From Diplonema papillatum (Eukaryota > Euglenozoa > Diplonemea > Diplonemida > Diplonemidae), in contig JAPJBO010000282.1 in NCBI GenBank assembly GCA_030068145.1, positions 124,001-188,000 of the forward strand: DNA of 64,000 nt, given 5' to 3'. Both the position numbers and the translations under genes were made by a program. Below, piece after piece: positions 41,759 through 53,000 of this stretch (position 1 is its first letter; the number at the start of each line of letters is the position of its first letter). Under the pieces are notes generated by a model. It saw only the letters and a list, made by a program, of their open reading frames with translations. It ran no database searches and was not told the DNA's origin.

Positions 41759-44264
41759 GGACGCGGGAAGACGACCGGTCTACCGCTTTGGAGAAGCATG
41801 CAACTACCGCGGGCACGCGGACACGTGTGTTTTGCTTTTGGGCGGTTGGTTCCTGGCGAATGTGTCTGGCTTCGGAAATGCAACAAGTGGAACAAAGGCT
41901 AGGTGAGGTAGCTGCGCTATCACTGACAGATGTCGTTCGTGCGGAGGCCCTGGCAGAGAGCTGGTCAAAGACGCTGGTGTTTGCGGCGAAGTCAGCGAGT
42001 CGACCTCACTACTGCGAAGGGCTTTCGTGTGGATGAGAATCCGTATCAATTGTTCACATGGCCACATATCTTCTTCGGGGGTTCGCGCGTGCTGAGCTGA
42101 TATGTGAGCCGGGCTCCATCGCGCTCCTGGTGTTTAGTGGCGACTATGCACGTGTTTATTTTCCCGAGGTAGCTCATTCGGTGTGCGATCGTGTCCATCA
42201 GAAATCCGAAGAAAGTGAGCGAAAAGCTGCCGGCAACGAGCCATAGCCTCCAGGGAGGGGCCGAGACAAGAGGAGAGAGGGTCGTCAGTCTTGCACAATT
42301 CGTGAGTCCGCGTTGTCGGTTGCAGAGGGTCGAGCACGCGCGAGGCTTCGAGCGGGAGGCCCAAAAAGCCCCTGCGTAGGAGAGATGCACACCGTTTGGC
42401 GAAGGGGGGATCCCATGCAGTCGAGCTGTGTCTAGCTGCTCACAGATCCTTCGTTGTCGTCGCTTGGATATACACACACACAGACACACACAGCTTCGTA
42501 GTACCTCCTGGTAGGTACGCACCCACGGGCAGGCAGGAGTTGAGGCTGGAGTCTGGTGACTGAGAGTCGCACTCTGGGACTGCGTTTTCTCAACTTGAGT
42601 TGCTACAGAAAATACCGGCTACGAATAAATGAACTCTTCTTAGGGCCGGTTTCACTATTTTTTGGGGTAATTGTCCGTTGCAAGAGCACTCCGCAAGCTT
42701 AGGTAGTCGGAAACTTGCGGACGTCCTTCTTTCATTATTTTCTTGCATTTCTTTGTTGATGTTGGCGGGTCTTTATGCATTTGTTTTTGCCGCCTTGCGA
42801 TCGACATCTCTTCTTTTCGCGCGTCCGCTTTTTTGACGCGCGCGCCGTGATCCAGACGATCTCTGGGATCGTACCCACGAGAATTACAACAAGCTTCTGA
42901 CCCAAAACAATATCGGGGGATCGCGTTTCGAATCGGAAAGCTTCTGGGCTTCAATTGAAAGGATTCCAGCCCGCACGGACAGGTGGGTGCGGAGTGGAAG
43001 TGGACAGATTTTTTCGAGAAAATGATGGGGCACTCTCTGAGTTCAGGGAGTGATGAGGACCCCTAATACGGGTTTGACCGTCAGTACAACACAGAAACTT
43101 GTACGGGCAGCGCGAATGTACGTCCTTTTTAGCGTTTATTTTTGTTATCGCCGCGCTCTCAAAAAGCTACCAGTAGGCCGACACAACGTCAGTGTGTAAT
43201 ACTGTCGGCGACGGGTAGTACGAGTGTAGCTTGGTGGCAGCCACCAGTTCACCAGTGAGCAGTACAAACCCGATCGAGGAACCGTAGTTACCAGGGTCTG
43301 AAAACGGGATCTTCGCCTCGCGTCCTTGAGCTGCACCGGTTCTTTGAAATTGTGGACGGTGCGGTGTCATGGACCGCTACTTCAAACATGGCACTGAGCC
43401 GGTTCACCCGCTGCTGATAGACTCCTGATAGACTGTGATACACAGCTGCAGGCAATTCGATGCAGTTCCAGGAAATAGGGGTGGACCGGCTCAATGACAC
43501 GCTGCAGGGGTAAGGGGACGTTGGTTGCAACTTCTTGCCCCCATCTGGTGGAATGTAACTCGGGGAACCAAGGGGACAGTCAGTCGGGCAGGGTGGACAC
43601 CTGCGTTCGTTAGGCCTGTTTGATGGTAAGTCTTTTCTCTGCGTCGCAAAAAATACAACCAAACAAGACTCGAGGTCAGAGCTGCGCGGGGTAAATGTAA
43701 CACTTCCTCAAGGGAAGCTCGGGTTCGCCGTTCCACGTCCAAGCCTTGGTGCCTAAAGGTTTTGGCGGGACTTTTCTTCGGCATGTCACGAGAGAACACA
43801 CTCGAGAAATTGTCGTGGAAAAGAGAAACAAACTGCGTGACTTCCAAAAAGTAGATTTGAAAGAATTTGGAGCTAGGCACAGCCCTGGCCGGAGTCCGGG
43901 GTGAGGGGGGGGGGAGGAATCTGTGCGAGGCTGTGTGTTGATTGAAGCAGGACGAGGGGATTGGAGGCACCGTTCCGCCGCTTGACAGCACGCGGGACTA
44001 CCGGCATGATGAGCGTGGTGGTATACAGGTTATCTTGTAACTTCAACAACACCGCAGCCGGCGGATGCAAGCAGCGAACGACGTTTTGAGAAGAATTTTG
44101 TTTCGGGTATATGTTGGCACCCGACAACATTGGGACTTGGCCGGGGCGAGCCTGCTGAGACCGCAAGCAGATCGGAAACGACACGCCGTTGGACCGGGCA
44201 AACCCTTGGCACTCACGTCGCCGAGATCTACGCGATGCCGCGGTCCAGTACGAAGCGGCTCTGC

Positions 44265-45638
44265 CTAGTCTTCTTCGTCTTCGAAGTCCTCATCGTCGTA
44301 GGATCCCTTCTCCATTTCGGAGTCGTACACCGTTCGGATGCTGTGTGTGTGCGGGGTGTGTGGGCGAGGTGTGGGAGAACCGCAGGTGGACTAGCCGACC
44401 TGATCTCTCAGCGACATGCAGGGCACTGGCAGAAGCTATAAACGAAGCGAAATGCTGTGTGTTTTAATTACCAAGTTGGATTCCTCTTGTTCGTATCAGT
44501 TCCATTATTGCGGGGCCTCCCCGGACACGAAAACAACACCGCTTCGGGGGCACCACGTTGTGGAGTCAAGTGTTGCGAAGGCACTTCTTCGAAGTGATAC
44601 TCGAGGGCGCCAGTTGCGAAAAGCAATGGGATGTGGCCCCCACGCGAAAGACCCGTGCCGCTTCTCCTCCCTCCCCTCTAGTCCCCCTGGATACCGTCGC
44701 CCTCGGGTATTTGTGTTGCTACTGTCATTGCAAGAGGGACTGTCCTGGTCGCACCCTGCCCGTCCGACACAACAAGAAGCGGGATCACTAACACGACGGC
44801 AAACGCATACATTTGGTACCAAGCAAAGGCGAAGATCGCACAAGAGAACGTCGTCATGCACCGCTCTGTGTTTCGTTTTTAAAGGAATGCGCACACGGTT
44901 TCGCTCACTGCTGAGAGCGCTGGTGCTATACTGTGCGCATGATCATTTTGTGTTGTTCTTCAACGTGGTTTGTTATTACGTCTTCTTCGCTAAGCCAATG
45001 AGAACTAGAAATCAGGAAGGGATGCGAGTATCTGTAGCTTTTTGGGCCGTCTGCACGTTTAACTTGGCGCTTTAACCTGCCTTTCCTTTCCGTTCCAAGA
45101 GTCGTGACGCGCGCACGCAACCCCCTGCCCTCCCGATTGAAGCCCGCACTTTTTCGAATGAAGCGAATGAGGTCAACTGCAAGGAATGCTTTGTGCGCTT
45201 CACTCGGTGACGATTTTGACGAATTCAATGAAATGAACGCGACCCGGCAGACCGCGTTTGCCATTTGAAACGAGACGGTGGGCAGCATATCGTGTTGTCA
45301 CTAGCTCCAAACAGGGACTGCACACGTGCGTCCGATTCCTTTGGAATCCGGTGCCCAACACCTTACCTAGTGAGTGGCTCGTTACGCGCTTAGCATTTCC
45401 ACGATGAATCGACAGAAGGGACGTGAAGAAACGGAGCGTGCTCTTTCGCAAGACGGAAAGGAAGCACACCAATGATTGAAGCTTTCACGGTCATTCGGCA
45501 CACGTGCGCGCGGTGCTCGGTGCTGTCCACCACGTCCTCGATAGACTTCGGTTCCGCTGCCTTCGTCTGGAACATGCGCACAGACCGAGCTGCGGCGCAG
45601 CGCGCCACAGCAGGTCGTGCAAGGTTCATGAAGCTCAT
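44265..45638 (-). CDS. Tentative three-exon small mitochondrial membrane protein
   Basis: Assembled by eye from three minus-strand pieces. Exon 1, 45638-45504 (45 codons), starts MSFMNLARPAVARCAAARSV, an amphipathic Arg/Ala-rich leader typical of mitochondrial import, and ends CAC|GTGTGC. Exon 2, 44863 to about 44755, follows ACACAGAG and encodes RCMTTFSCAIFAFAWYQMYA and more, forming one long hydrophobic segment that ends SDGQ at CAGG|GTGCGA. Exon 3, 44340-44265, follows CACACAG and ends in an acidic tail (MEKGSYDDEDFEDEED, stop). The exon 1-2 join is phase 0; the exon 2-3 phase does not fit my chosen sites, so a boundary or an exon is missing. The pattern (leader, one membrane span, acidic C-terminus) suggests a small inner-membrane complex subunit, but I recognise no family. 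Confidence 0.35.
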
Positions 45639-47055
45639 TGTGGGTGTGAGTGAGAGTGTATGTGTGTGGGTGGCCGATTTTTTTCTTGTGTTTTGTTTCC
45701 CTTCTTGTGTTGCCGATGATCATCCGGTGGTCGACGCACAGTCTTGTCGTCTTTCGACGGTTCTTTCGCATCCTCTTCTGACAGTTGGCTCCTGTGCTTC
45801 CTGTCTCTGGGTCGCAACGAGGTTCGGGCGGCCGGATAAAGTCTGACGAGAACACCAAGCACTGATCTCTCTTTCCGACGACTTAGTCTGGTGGTGCACA
45901 TTCGTCGGTTGGTTCATTGGGACTTCTTGTTCGTGAGCCGATTAACGTACCCCTTGTGGAAGCTGCTTAGAATTGCGTGATCAGCACACAACCACGGTAA
46001 TGCGGACGATCACCAAGCTATCACGGTGTACGACTGTCTCAGGAGGAGATGGATCGGTTAAGACTCTTTGGACTCGCGTGCTTTTGTTCTTGAGTCCGGC
46101 TAACGATGGTAGAACGAGGGAAGGCGTTACCCAACGAACAAAGCAACGACAAGTTAAAAAAAAAAAACGAAGGGAAAATGAACACTTCCAGGCAATAAAA
46201 AAAATGGACCCGCCCGCACGAAACAGCGCGTGCGGGAACCGCACAAAAAGAAAAAGGTTGCGCGGGAAAAACGCGGAAAAAAAGCACACACACCCTCCCC
46301 CCTCCACGCAGGACAGAGAAAAAAGAAGACGGAAGCATGTCTTGAGGGGGGTGGCTGCCACGTCGTGCTCACCCCTCCCGCCCCCCAAGAGGTCTACGTC
46401 AACGATCCCCTGTCACGACCGTACGTAGAGTAAAGAGGGAAACGAGAGGTAAGTTGAAAGAGCCGATTACCGGTATTTAACCCGAGGAAGGGCGACGCCG
46501 GGGGAAGATTCCCTGGCGCCGCCCTTCTTCGTTGTTCTTCGCGCCACGACTGCGGCCGCGAGGTCACGGCGCTTGGTTGCCCTCGTCGCTCGGTGGAAAG
46601 GTCGTTGAAGCGGACTCAGCACCTTAAATCAGAGACAGTTGGATCTGACCGTTCGGCAAGCGGATCGCGTCGCTCGTGTCCTGTGCGGAGATGGTGTTTG
46701 ATCGACTGTTTTAAGGCGATGCGAAACGAACGCGAAAGGTTGGTTGTATCCTCCTGATGGAGAGAGCCCATCGGGCCAGCGCATTCCGACAGCAATACGC
46801 GGTGGTACGAGAGGTCTCCCGTTTCTAGTCCCTGGTGGATCTCTGGTTGTTCGATCGGATGCTACCACTGGATGGTGATGCTGAACTCCTCTTAGCCAGA
46901 CTAGACCCCAGAAGAAGGGACCCAGTCGAGAGAAAACGACTTGCTACGACCAGGCAACAACCCTCGTCTGTCCGTCGAGCAATACAACGGGAGAAGGGAT
47001 TTGCCTAAAAACAAACTTGCCTAGAAACAACAGCAAAAAAAAAACGGGAGCACAC
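45639..47055. other. Intergenic/intron-containing region
   Basis: No firm gene. Probably contains further exons of the gene starting at 47562, whose exon 1 ends at a donor at 47056. An open minus-strand stretch at about 46480-46610 (RFNDLSTERRGQPSAV) might be coding but its phase and splice sites were not resolved. A 17-bp inverted pair (46483-46499 and 46515-46531, two mismatches) forms a GC-rich hairpin. Confidence 0.4.
46483..46531. repeat. GC-rich hairpin
   Basis: Arms CGAGGAAGGGCGACGCC and GGCGCCGCCCTTCTTCG pair except at two positions around a 15-base loop. It resembles a bacterial terminator stem but lies in eukaryotic DNA, so no function is assigned. Confidence 0.6.
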
Positions 47056-47562
47056 CTTGTCGAGCGAGCCGAACACGGGGGCGGAGGTCAGGGTGCCGTC
47101 GTCGATTCTTCCGGCGATGTCGCCGAAGTTGGTCTTGTCCTTCAGCGACAGGTACGACGACCACCGCTTGCACTCGGACAAGTGCGTGAGGGCGGAGAGG
47201 GTGAAGAAGGAGGGGAGCAGGCACCACATCTGGCGGTAGAACCCGGTGGACTGCGGGCGCACGCCGTTGACGCCGAGGATCGTGCCTGCGATGGCGTCCT
47301 TTGCCATTCTCCAGGGCGGGATCACGAGCAAGTCCGGCGGCCCGAAGATCCTCTTCACTTGTGCAGTTGGGGCGCTGAACACGTACATGAACGCGTACAC
47401 GTCCGCGGTGATGATGTATGACCACATTCTCTCGCTGTAGGCCTTCTTCTCAATCTGCCAGTCTGCCTTGGTCTGGTACCGCCTGTTCGCCTCCATCACT
47501 CGGTCCAGCGCCGCCAGCTTCAGTTCCGGCTTCCCGAACAGAAACATCATCGGGTCGGCCAT
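47056..47562 (-). CDS. Unknown protein with two hydrophobic segments, first exon
   Basis: ATG 47562 to a GTGTGC donor after AAG at 47056, 169 codons, phase 0. The track-style start upstream is TTG, so MADPMMFLFGKPELKLAALD is taken as the N-terminus. Two moderately hydrophobic segments lie at about 47-64 (MWSYIITADVYAFMYVF) and 106-128 (FYRQMWCLLPSFFTLSAL); the Trp/Tyr/Arg-rich stretches between look like a folded or membrane-embedded protein, and an organellar membrane protein is plausible. No family recognised. The 3' exon(s) were not located. A hAT transposon sits 45 bp upstream, between this exon and a conserved upstream motif. Confidence 0.65.
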
Positions 47563-47598
47563 TTTAACAGCCAACTGTCACTTTTTTTCCTTTTGTCC

Positions 47599-47606
47599 CT
47601 GTAGTG
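47599..47606. repeat. hAT target-site duplication, left copy
   Basis: CTGTAGTG, identical to the 8 bp at 48908-48915. Confidence 0.92.
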
Positions 47607-48907
47607 CAGGGGACTTTAAAAGTTTGGGGTCCGAGCCAAAAACCCGGTTTGAGCCAAAAAACCGGTTTGGTTATGTAGGTCGGTGTATCACACTTGCATG
47701 CGGTGCTGCATCACGAGCGGGCTACTTTCTGCACTCTGTGTGGAGTTTTCCGCACTCTAGGCACTCTCGGTTTCCATGATCCACATGAAGGAAGCAAAAA
47801 GAAGCACTGTGTTGGTCAGAAAAGCACATTTTTCTTTCAGAACAAAAGGTTGCAATAAGAAATGACAAAAAGGCGGAGACGTAAAGAAACACCAGCTTCA
47901 TACACCAGCTACTCTGTTTGTGTGTGTACAGAGACAAAAGTTCGATTGTCCAAAGCGCGTACGCGCACCAAGGCCTCCTTGTATGTTTTGAACGAGCAGT
48001 AACGGGTTGTTCGTGATCTTCCGTCCTCGTCGGGGTTTGCGGAGTGAGCCCTGAATGCCTCAACAACACACTCGAGGTCCTCGTCTTCCATCCCTTTGTC
48101 GTGGGAGAACGGTACTTCCAAGGTGGTGAACATTATGTCCTCCAATGTATCGTCGTACAGAGTGGCACGGAGACGGCTCTTGACAAGCTTCAGGAGCGAA
48201 AACAGCCTCTCTACACCGGCAGTCCCGATGGGAACTGTTGCTGCAATCAGCAGAAACTGTGTCGAAACTGGGTACAGTGATCTGAGGTATGCGTCACCCA
48301 GAACGTTTGCAAGGACCTGATTGAAGTCGGTCCATCCCCGTGCCTGGATCAATGCAATCAGATCCTGTAGCTCGTCGTTAACGTCGTGTGCATTAGGGGA
48401 CTCCCTGATCCTTGCTTGATAGCACAGGAAGTCGTGATACGAAGTTAAAGAACGAGGCCCCTTGGGCAAGGACTTCCACAGCTCCTTCCCCTCATCGTCC
48501 TTCTCTGCCCACTGTGCATAACCAGTGTGGTGGTTTTCGTGCAGTACACAGGTGTCTCGCACACTAGCCCGCCGACGCTGAGCTGCTGGCAACCCGAACG
48601 CAGCCAGAATGTTTTGCGACCCCCGCCCATCTTCGACCCTGAGGCGCCTTGGGGGCATACTACCGTGATGAGCCCCCCACTCCCCCCCACTCCCCGTTTT
48701 TCCCCCTTTTTAGGTTAAGCTGTTTTTTGAGGGCTTATTTGTACGCTATTACAGGCAGGTACGTTCATTACTACTATAGTACTACTACACAGTGAAGGTG
48801 GTAAAACTTTGAAATCGGTCTATAAGATTTTTTTTTTTTCCCCTCAAAAACTCAAACCGGTTTATTCGGTTTGTCAAACCGATAAACCGGTATTTTAAAG
48901 TCCCCTG
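47607..48907 (-). mobile_element. hAT DNA transposon, complete ends, shortened transposase
   Basis: 1301-bp element bounded by 15-bp perfect terminal inverted repeats (CAGGGGACTTTAAAA) and an 8-bp target duplication (CTGTAGTG at 47599-47606 and 48908-48915), the hAT hallmark. CCGGTTT-type subterminal repeats lie inside both ends (47650-47672 and 48855-48890). It carries a partial transposase gene and is probably not autonomous. The exact target duplication suggests recent insertion. Confidence 0.93.
47909..48658 (-). CDS. hAT transposase C-terminal fragment
   Basis: 249-residue ORF from ATG 48658, inside the hAT element. The block from about residue 140 (ATVPIGTAGVERLFSLLKLV, then KSRLRATLYDDTLEDIMF) is the hAT C-terminal dimerisation region (family pattern P-ST-GVER-FS-L--IK--LR). 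Full hAT transposases are 600-800 residues with an N-terminal zinc finger and an RNase H-like catalytic core; the N-terminal two-thirds are missing here, so the fragment cannot catalyse transposition alone. It could be an internal deletion derivative or have an upstream exon outside the ORF. Confidence 0.85.
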   Translation of the reverse strand: MPPRRLRVEDGRGSQNILAAFGLPAAQRRRASVRDTCVLHENHHTGYAQWAEKDDEGKELWKSLPKGPRSLTSYHDFLCYQARIRESPNAHDVNDELQDLIALIQARGWTDFNQVLANVLGDAYLRSLYPVSTQFLLIAATVPIGTAGVERLFSLLKLVKSRLRATLYDDTLEDIMFTTLEVPFSHDKGMEDEDLECVVEAFRAHSANPDEDGRSRTTRYCSFKTYKEALVRVRALDNRTFVSVHTQTE

Positions 48908-48915
48908 CTGTAGTG
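48908..48915. repeat. hAT target-site duplication, right copy
   Basis: CTGTAGTG, matching the left copy at 47599-47606. Confidence 0.92.
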
Positions 48916-49359
48916 CGCGCACGTCCTGCCGATTTCCCTCTGGTGACAGGATGCGCTCGCAGAGCCGCGACAACGACTGCACGACGCGCTGCCCACCAAA
49001 ACGAAGATGCTGCGGTTGGTGTCTTTCGACGTTTTGTGCTTGTGAGGTTCAGCTTTATGTGTGAGGGGAAAAACTTAGTTTAATGTTTAGGCAGAACACT
49101 GCCTCGCATGCATGTTTGATGCTAGCATCAAGTCTTCGTCGAAGAAAGGGTAAAATAAAAGAGGAAGCGGGAAAAGCTTTGCTGTATCGGGCTGGACTTT
49201 ACATCGACAACTCATGCTTCAGCCAGGTTGCCCACTCTGCTGCCTTTTCGCTAGGCTCCTGAAAGCGTACCCTTTCGCATACGCGGTTTTTTTTCGTTTC
49301 CCGAACGTTTTCCGGAAAGCGCACAAAAGCTGGCGAAAGACTTGCCGAACAAGCTTCAA
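48916..49359. other. Displaced upstream region of the gene at 47562
   Basis: Before the hAT insertion this DNA adjoined position 47598. The minus strand at about 48916-49010 is open and GC-rich (VVQSLSRLCERILSPEGNRQ), so an upstream exon interrupted by the transposon is possible. Motif copy B follows at 49071-49136. Confidence 0.4.
49071..49136 (-). promoter_or_regulatory. Upstream motif copy B
   Basis: Gene strand: GAGGCAGTGTTCTGCC, then TAAACATTAAACTAAG. It shares a further 30 bp (GATGCTAGCAT ... CATGCATG) with copy D at 59891-59966. Without the hAT insertion it would lie about 200 bp upstream of ATG 47562. Confidence 0.5.
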
Positions 49360-50090
49360 CGCGTGCAGACGGAACCCGTTTCCCAGGCTCTCGCCTGGTG
49401 CTGCGTCACGACCACAGTCAGGATGGAATAGGTGAGCACAAGCAACTGCGTGCTAGAATCGCAATCTTGCCAGCCTTTATCTATTGTGGTTCCGTACTCT
49501 GCGTCACGCAGCGGGCAGAATTTCTCTGAACGCGTTGGCACGACTACCAGTGAACTCGCATGGTCAAGTCGTAATGGAATAGCCTTCATCTGAGCTTGTT
49601 GCTCTTGCTAGGCAAGCTGCCCTGGGATTATATATCGATGCTGTTGCGTCACAACAAGAGTCGGGGTAGAAGTGGGGAGCACCAGCATCAGCGTGCAGGT
49701 AGCACACTATTGCCAGCTTCTGGTTTCGTACTCTGCAACACGGGGCAGGAATCATTCTCTGAAGGCGTTGGCACGACTACCAGTGAACTCGCATGGTCAA
49801 GTCGTAATGGAATAGCCTTCATCTGAGCTTGTTGCTCTTGCTAGGCAAGCTGCCCTGGGAGTATATATCGATGCTGTAGCGTTACAACAAGAGTCGGGGT
49901 AGAAGTGGGGAGCACCAGCATCAGCGTGCAGGCAGCACACTATTGCCAGCTTCTGGTTTCGTACTCTGCATCACGGAGCAGGAATCATTCTCTGAAGGCG
50001 TTGGCACGACTACCAGTGAACTCGCGTGGTCAAGTCGTAATGGAATAGCCTTCATTCGAGCTTGTTGTTCTCACTGCGCAAGGATTGCCT
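49360..50090. repeat. 233-bp tandem repeat, about three copies
   Basis: The marker GTTGGCACGACTACCAGTGA starts at about 49534, 49767 and 50000, a period of exactly 233 bp. Copies 2 and 3 are nearly identical and copy 1 is more diverged; the third is incomplete. Units include GGAATAGCCTTCATCTGAGC and TATATATCGATGCTGT and have no conserved ORF. Confidence 0.92.
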
Positions 50091-53000
50091 TCATACAAGC
50101 CCGAAGGTCGGGGTGAAATCCCATAAACGTTGGCCCAACACAGCTTGTGATAGACTTTGAGTCGCAGCACCACGTTCCATACACCAATGGCTGTTGCGAC
50201 GATAGACGGAGCACCGTTATGCGAGGCCGTTGGCCAACGTGCTCGCCTCCGAGAAGATACTCTGTGAGAGGCCTACTTCGCACGTGCAATGCGTGAAAGG
50301 CGCGCAAACGAACGACGAGGAGCGAGAACACGAACATATGAACACAGGCGTGTACATTACACAAAGGGGGGGTGGGGGTGCCTTCTTTACTGTTATTTTT
50401 TTTTTTCTTTCTTTCGTTTTCTCTTCTAACCACTACTTTTCACCTCGTCGGGGGTCTCCTTTTTACCCCGGCAGCAATTGCGGCTTCGATATTCGCGATT
50501 CCATTCAACGCACACTCGAACCCATCCACAAAATCCTTTGTCGGGATCTCTAGAGAAAGGAAATATTGCTGGTGCGTCCGTGTTTTTTTTTCTGGAAGCT
50601 CCGTTGAACAAAACAAGAGAAGAAAAGGAGAGCGTGTGTGTGTGTGCGATGTGGGTTTGCGTGGCAGCCTGACACGTGTGCGCTGGCTGTTGCACGAGCT
50701 TGATGCTCCGCATGGATACTTGGTGCCGTGTGCCGTGGGCACCGCCCGCTGCACACGGGGATTCGTTTGCGACAATAAAACCTCGGAGGGAAAAAGACTG
50801 CGTGTTTTTCCCACTCAAGAAAATATTTCACGGAAAAATTTTCACTAATTTCGACTGTGTCGCTGTGGTCTGAGCTGTCGCTTGGCAGGGGAAGATCGGT
50901 AGTGTCATCAGAGGTGCCAGGCTCAGCGCCAGATGCTGATTGCGAACATCGTCTGTCCTGCCCACGAGAATTGGACCGGTATCGACGTCCGTGTTCACAA
51001 TGGAGGCACCATGTAACGCCTTTTGCCCCCTTTCGACTCGCTGGCGCTGTTTATTGTCAGCACCCGCCGAGGTGTCTCATTGGTGTGCTTCGTCTTTCCT
51101 CCCCCCTTCTGTTGCTACTTCGGAGGGCTCATGTGCAGGGCGGTTTCGACGATGCGTCGAGGGAATTTTGATACCGGACGAATGATCCAGCAGGTCTTTG
51201 GGGTTTGCGAAGTCTAAAATACAGCGGCTAGCTCAGGGTTCCCTCATCGTAAGTGAACCTCTGGTTTCTTCTGTGTTCTTCCCATCGTCTGCTGAGAGAG
51301 CCGACGAGCGAAGCGGACTGCACTCGTCGATACAAACCTTGTAGGATCGGCCGGAAGCTTTGCGGATACTTCCTTGCTCGGGGAGGACCGTGGTTTCGCC
51401 TTTTTTATCTCGTCTTCACGATCGAGGTCACGATCGAGGTCGGCGAAACTGGAATCCACAACGGAACACAATTTTTTTGACTCCAGGGCATGCGGGACGT
51501 CAGTGCGGGTCTAAGTTCGGGCTCAGACCGCAGGTTGCGGTGAGAGGCCCTCTCGGGGCAGCTCGCACGCGCGCCCGATTGTCTTCCGTTCTTTCTTGCA
51601 GGTCTGCCCCATGCAGGAGCACCCATTGCAGTTGCGAAGACGCGGCGCGCGATGCGGCACTGCAAATAATAAGCGCACAATGGAGCAGTGGCAGGAGCAA
51701 GCCTGGGAGGAGAGCGGATCCTCTCCTGATTGACCGTGGTGGAACGTAAGGTGGAATGCTAAGACTCTGTGACGATAGTCCGCGTCAACCACTCACGTGA
51801 CCATCGTTGTGAACGCACCAAGTCGTGTTTTCGGTGACTCCGTTCGCTTGTGTCTTCGCCTTCGTGCGCCGCTTGGCGCCATGTAGTTGGGACGGACCTG
51901 ACAGATCGTGGTGCATGTAATGGAACGATGCAGTTCCACGGATGGGGGTGGACCGGCTCAGCTGAGTTTCCCCGGCTGCGTCGTGTTCAGGTACAGCGAA
52001 AAGTATGGACTACACGCGGCTGGGAGCACGGGCATCTAAGGGGAGGGAGGAGGGGCTGGTGAAGGAAGAAACGTCGCCTTCAACGGACGGATGACGGAAA
52101 AAGAAGAAAACTAACTCTTCGGTTCGTAAGCACACTGTCAGCACCTACCTCCCGTGGCATCGGGTCTGGCGAACCGATCTTCAACACGGTCAAGCCGTTC
52201 TCAGCCACCGGTGAAGATGCATCGTATGTCACGGGGGAAGAGGTGGCTCTAAAGAGTGCACGGAGGCCTAAACTCCGTCTGTTGTTCGACGGCAAGCCTG
52301 GATTGGAGTGCCAGTCGAAGATTCTACGAGCACTGTGCACCCTGTGCTTAAGATCGGTTTCAGCGGGCTTCGGAACAGATGGCAAAACACGGGGCGTGGG
52401 TGCTGAAAATGTGTGAGGGAGCAAGAAGACGGGGAAAGGGGGGGCAGTGACGAGGTGGTGGGACACCGCCTCCATTACACACGTTGGGAGTTGGGACGGA
52501 AGGACGGAAGGGCGAAGGGCGCGCCGTTCAAGGGTTGTACTCGTGCCCCGTCGGCCTTTCGAAAAAAGACGGGGGCGTACCGTATTTCGGACTACGCGTC
52601 GACGATGCCAAAAGGGGGAGGGTTTGGGCAGAAAGATTCTGCAGAAACGGGGCTCGATGCTCCGGGCTCCATTGCGCCTCGCAATACGGGTTCTGGAGAG
52701 TATGGGTTGCATACCCCACATGCACAGCATCGTACTTCGTCAGAATCTTTCTGCCCAAACCCTCCACCTTTTGGCATCCTTCCATATGACGGACTGGGTA
52801 AAACCAGGAGCACCGAATGCCTTGGTGCAGAGACCTGCACCAAACCTAGCGAGCGGTTGACCGGGCTTGGCAGTGGATGGCCTTGTGTCGTCGTGAAGTA
52901 CACAGGATTTCATCTCAGGAATTGTGGTGATTCTATCGGTTTAAGCCCGACAACCCCTTCATCGAGTTCTGAAATGCACAAGCACCGTATAAGAGTATGT

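Larger units (their letters stand above)
41629..44264. other. Intergenic upstream of ADP-ribosyltransferase gene
   Basis: No convincing gene. It includes the A copy of the upstream motif (41721-41758). A helical-looking plus-strand ORF at 41734-42036 (EMQQVEQRLGEVAAL) was not accepted. CA/GT microsatellites occur near 42470-42492. Confidence 0.5.

Noticed and set aside
41734-42036. Plus-strand ORF with a helical segment (EMQQVEQRLGEVAALSLTDV)
   Set aside because: Would be the only plus-strand gene, has no clear splice signals or domain, and overlaps the upstream motif of the giant gene.
46483-46531. Bacterial-type terminator hairpin
   Set aside because: No T run, and introns and gene content show eukaryotic nuclear DNA.
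52080-52730. 216-residue minus ORF
   Set aside because: Its N-terminal part runs through a MITE-like inverted repeat and the rest shows no conserved feature.
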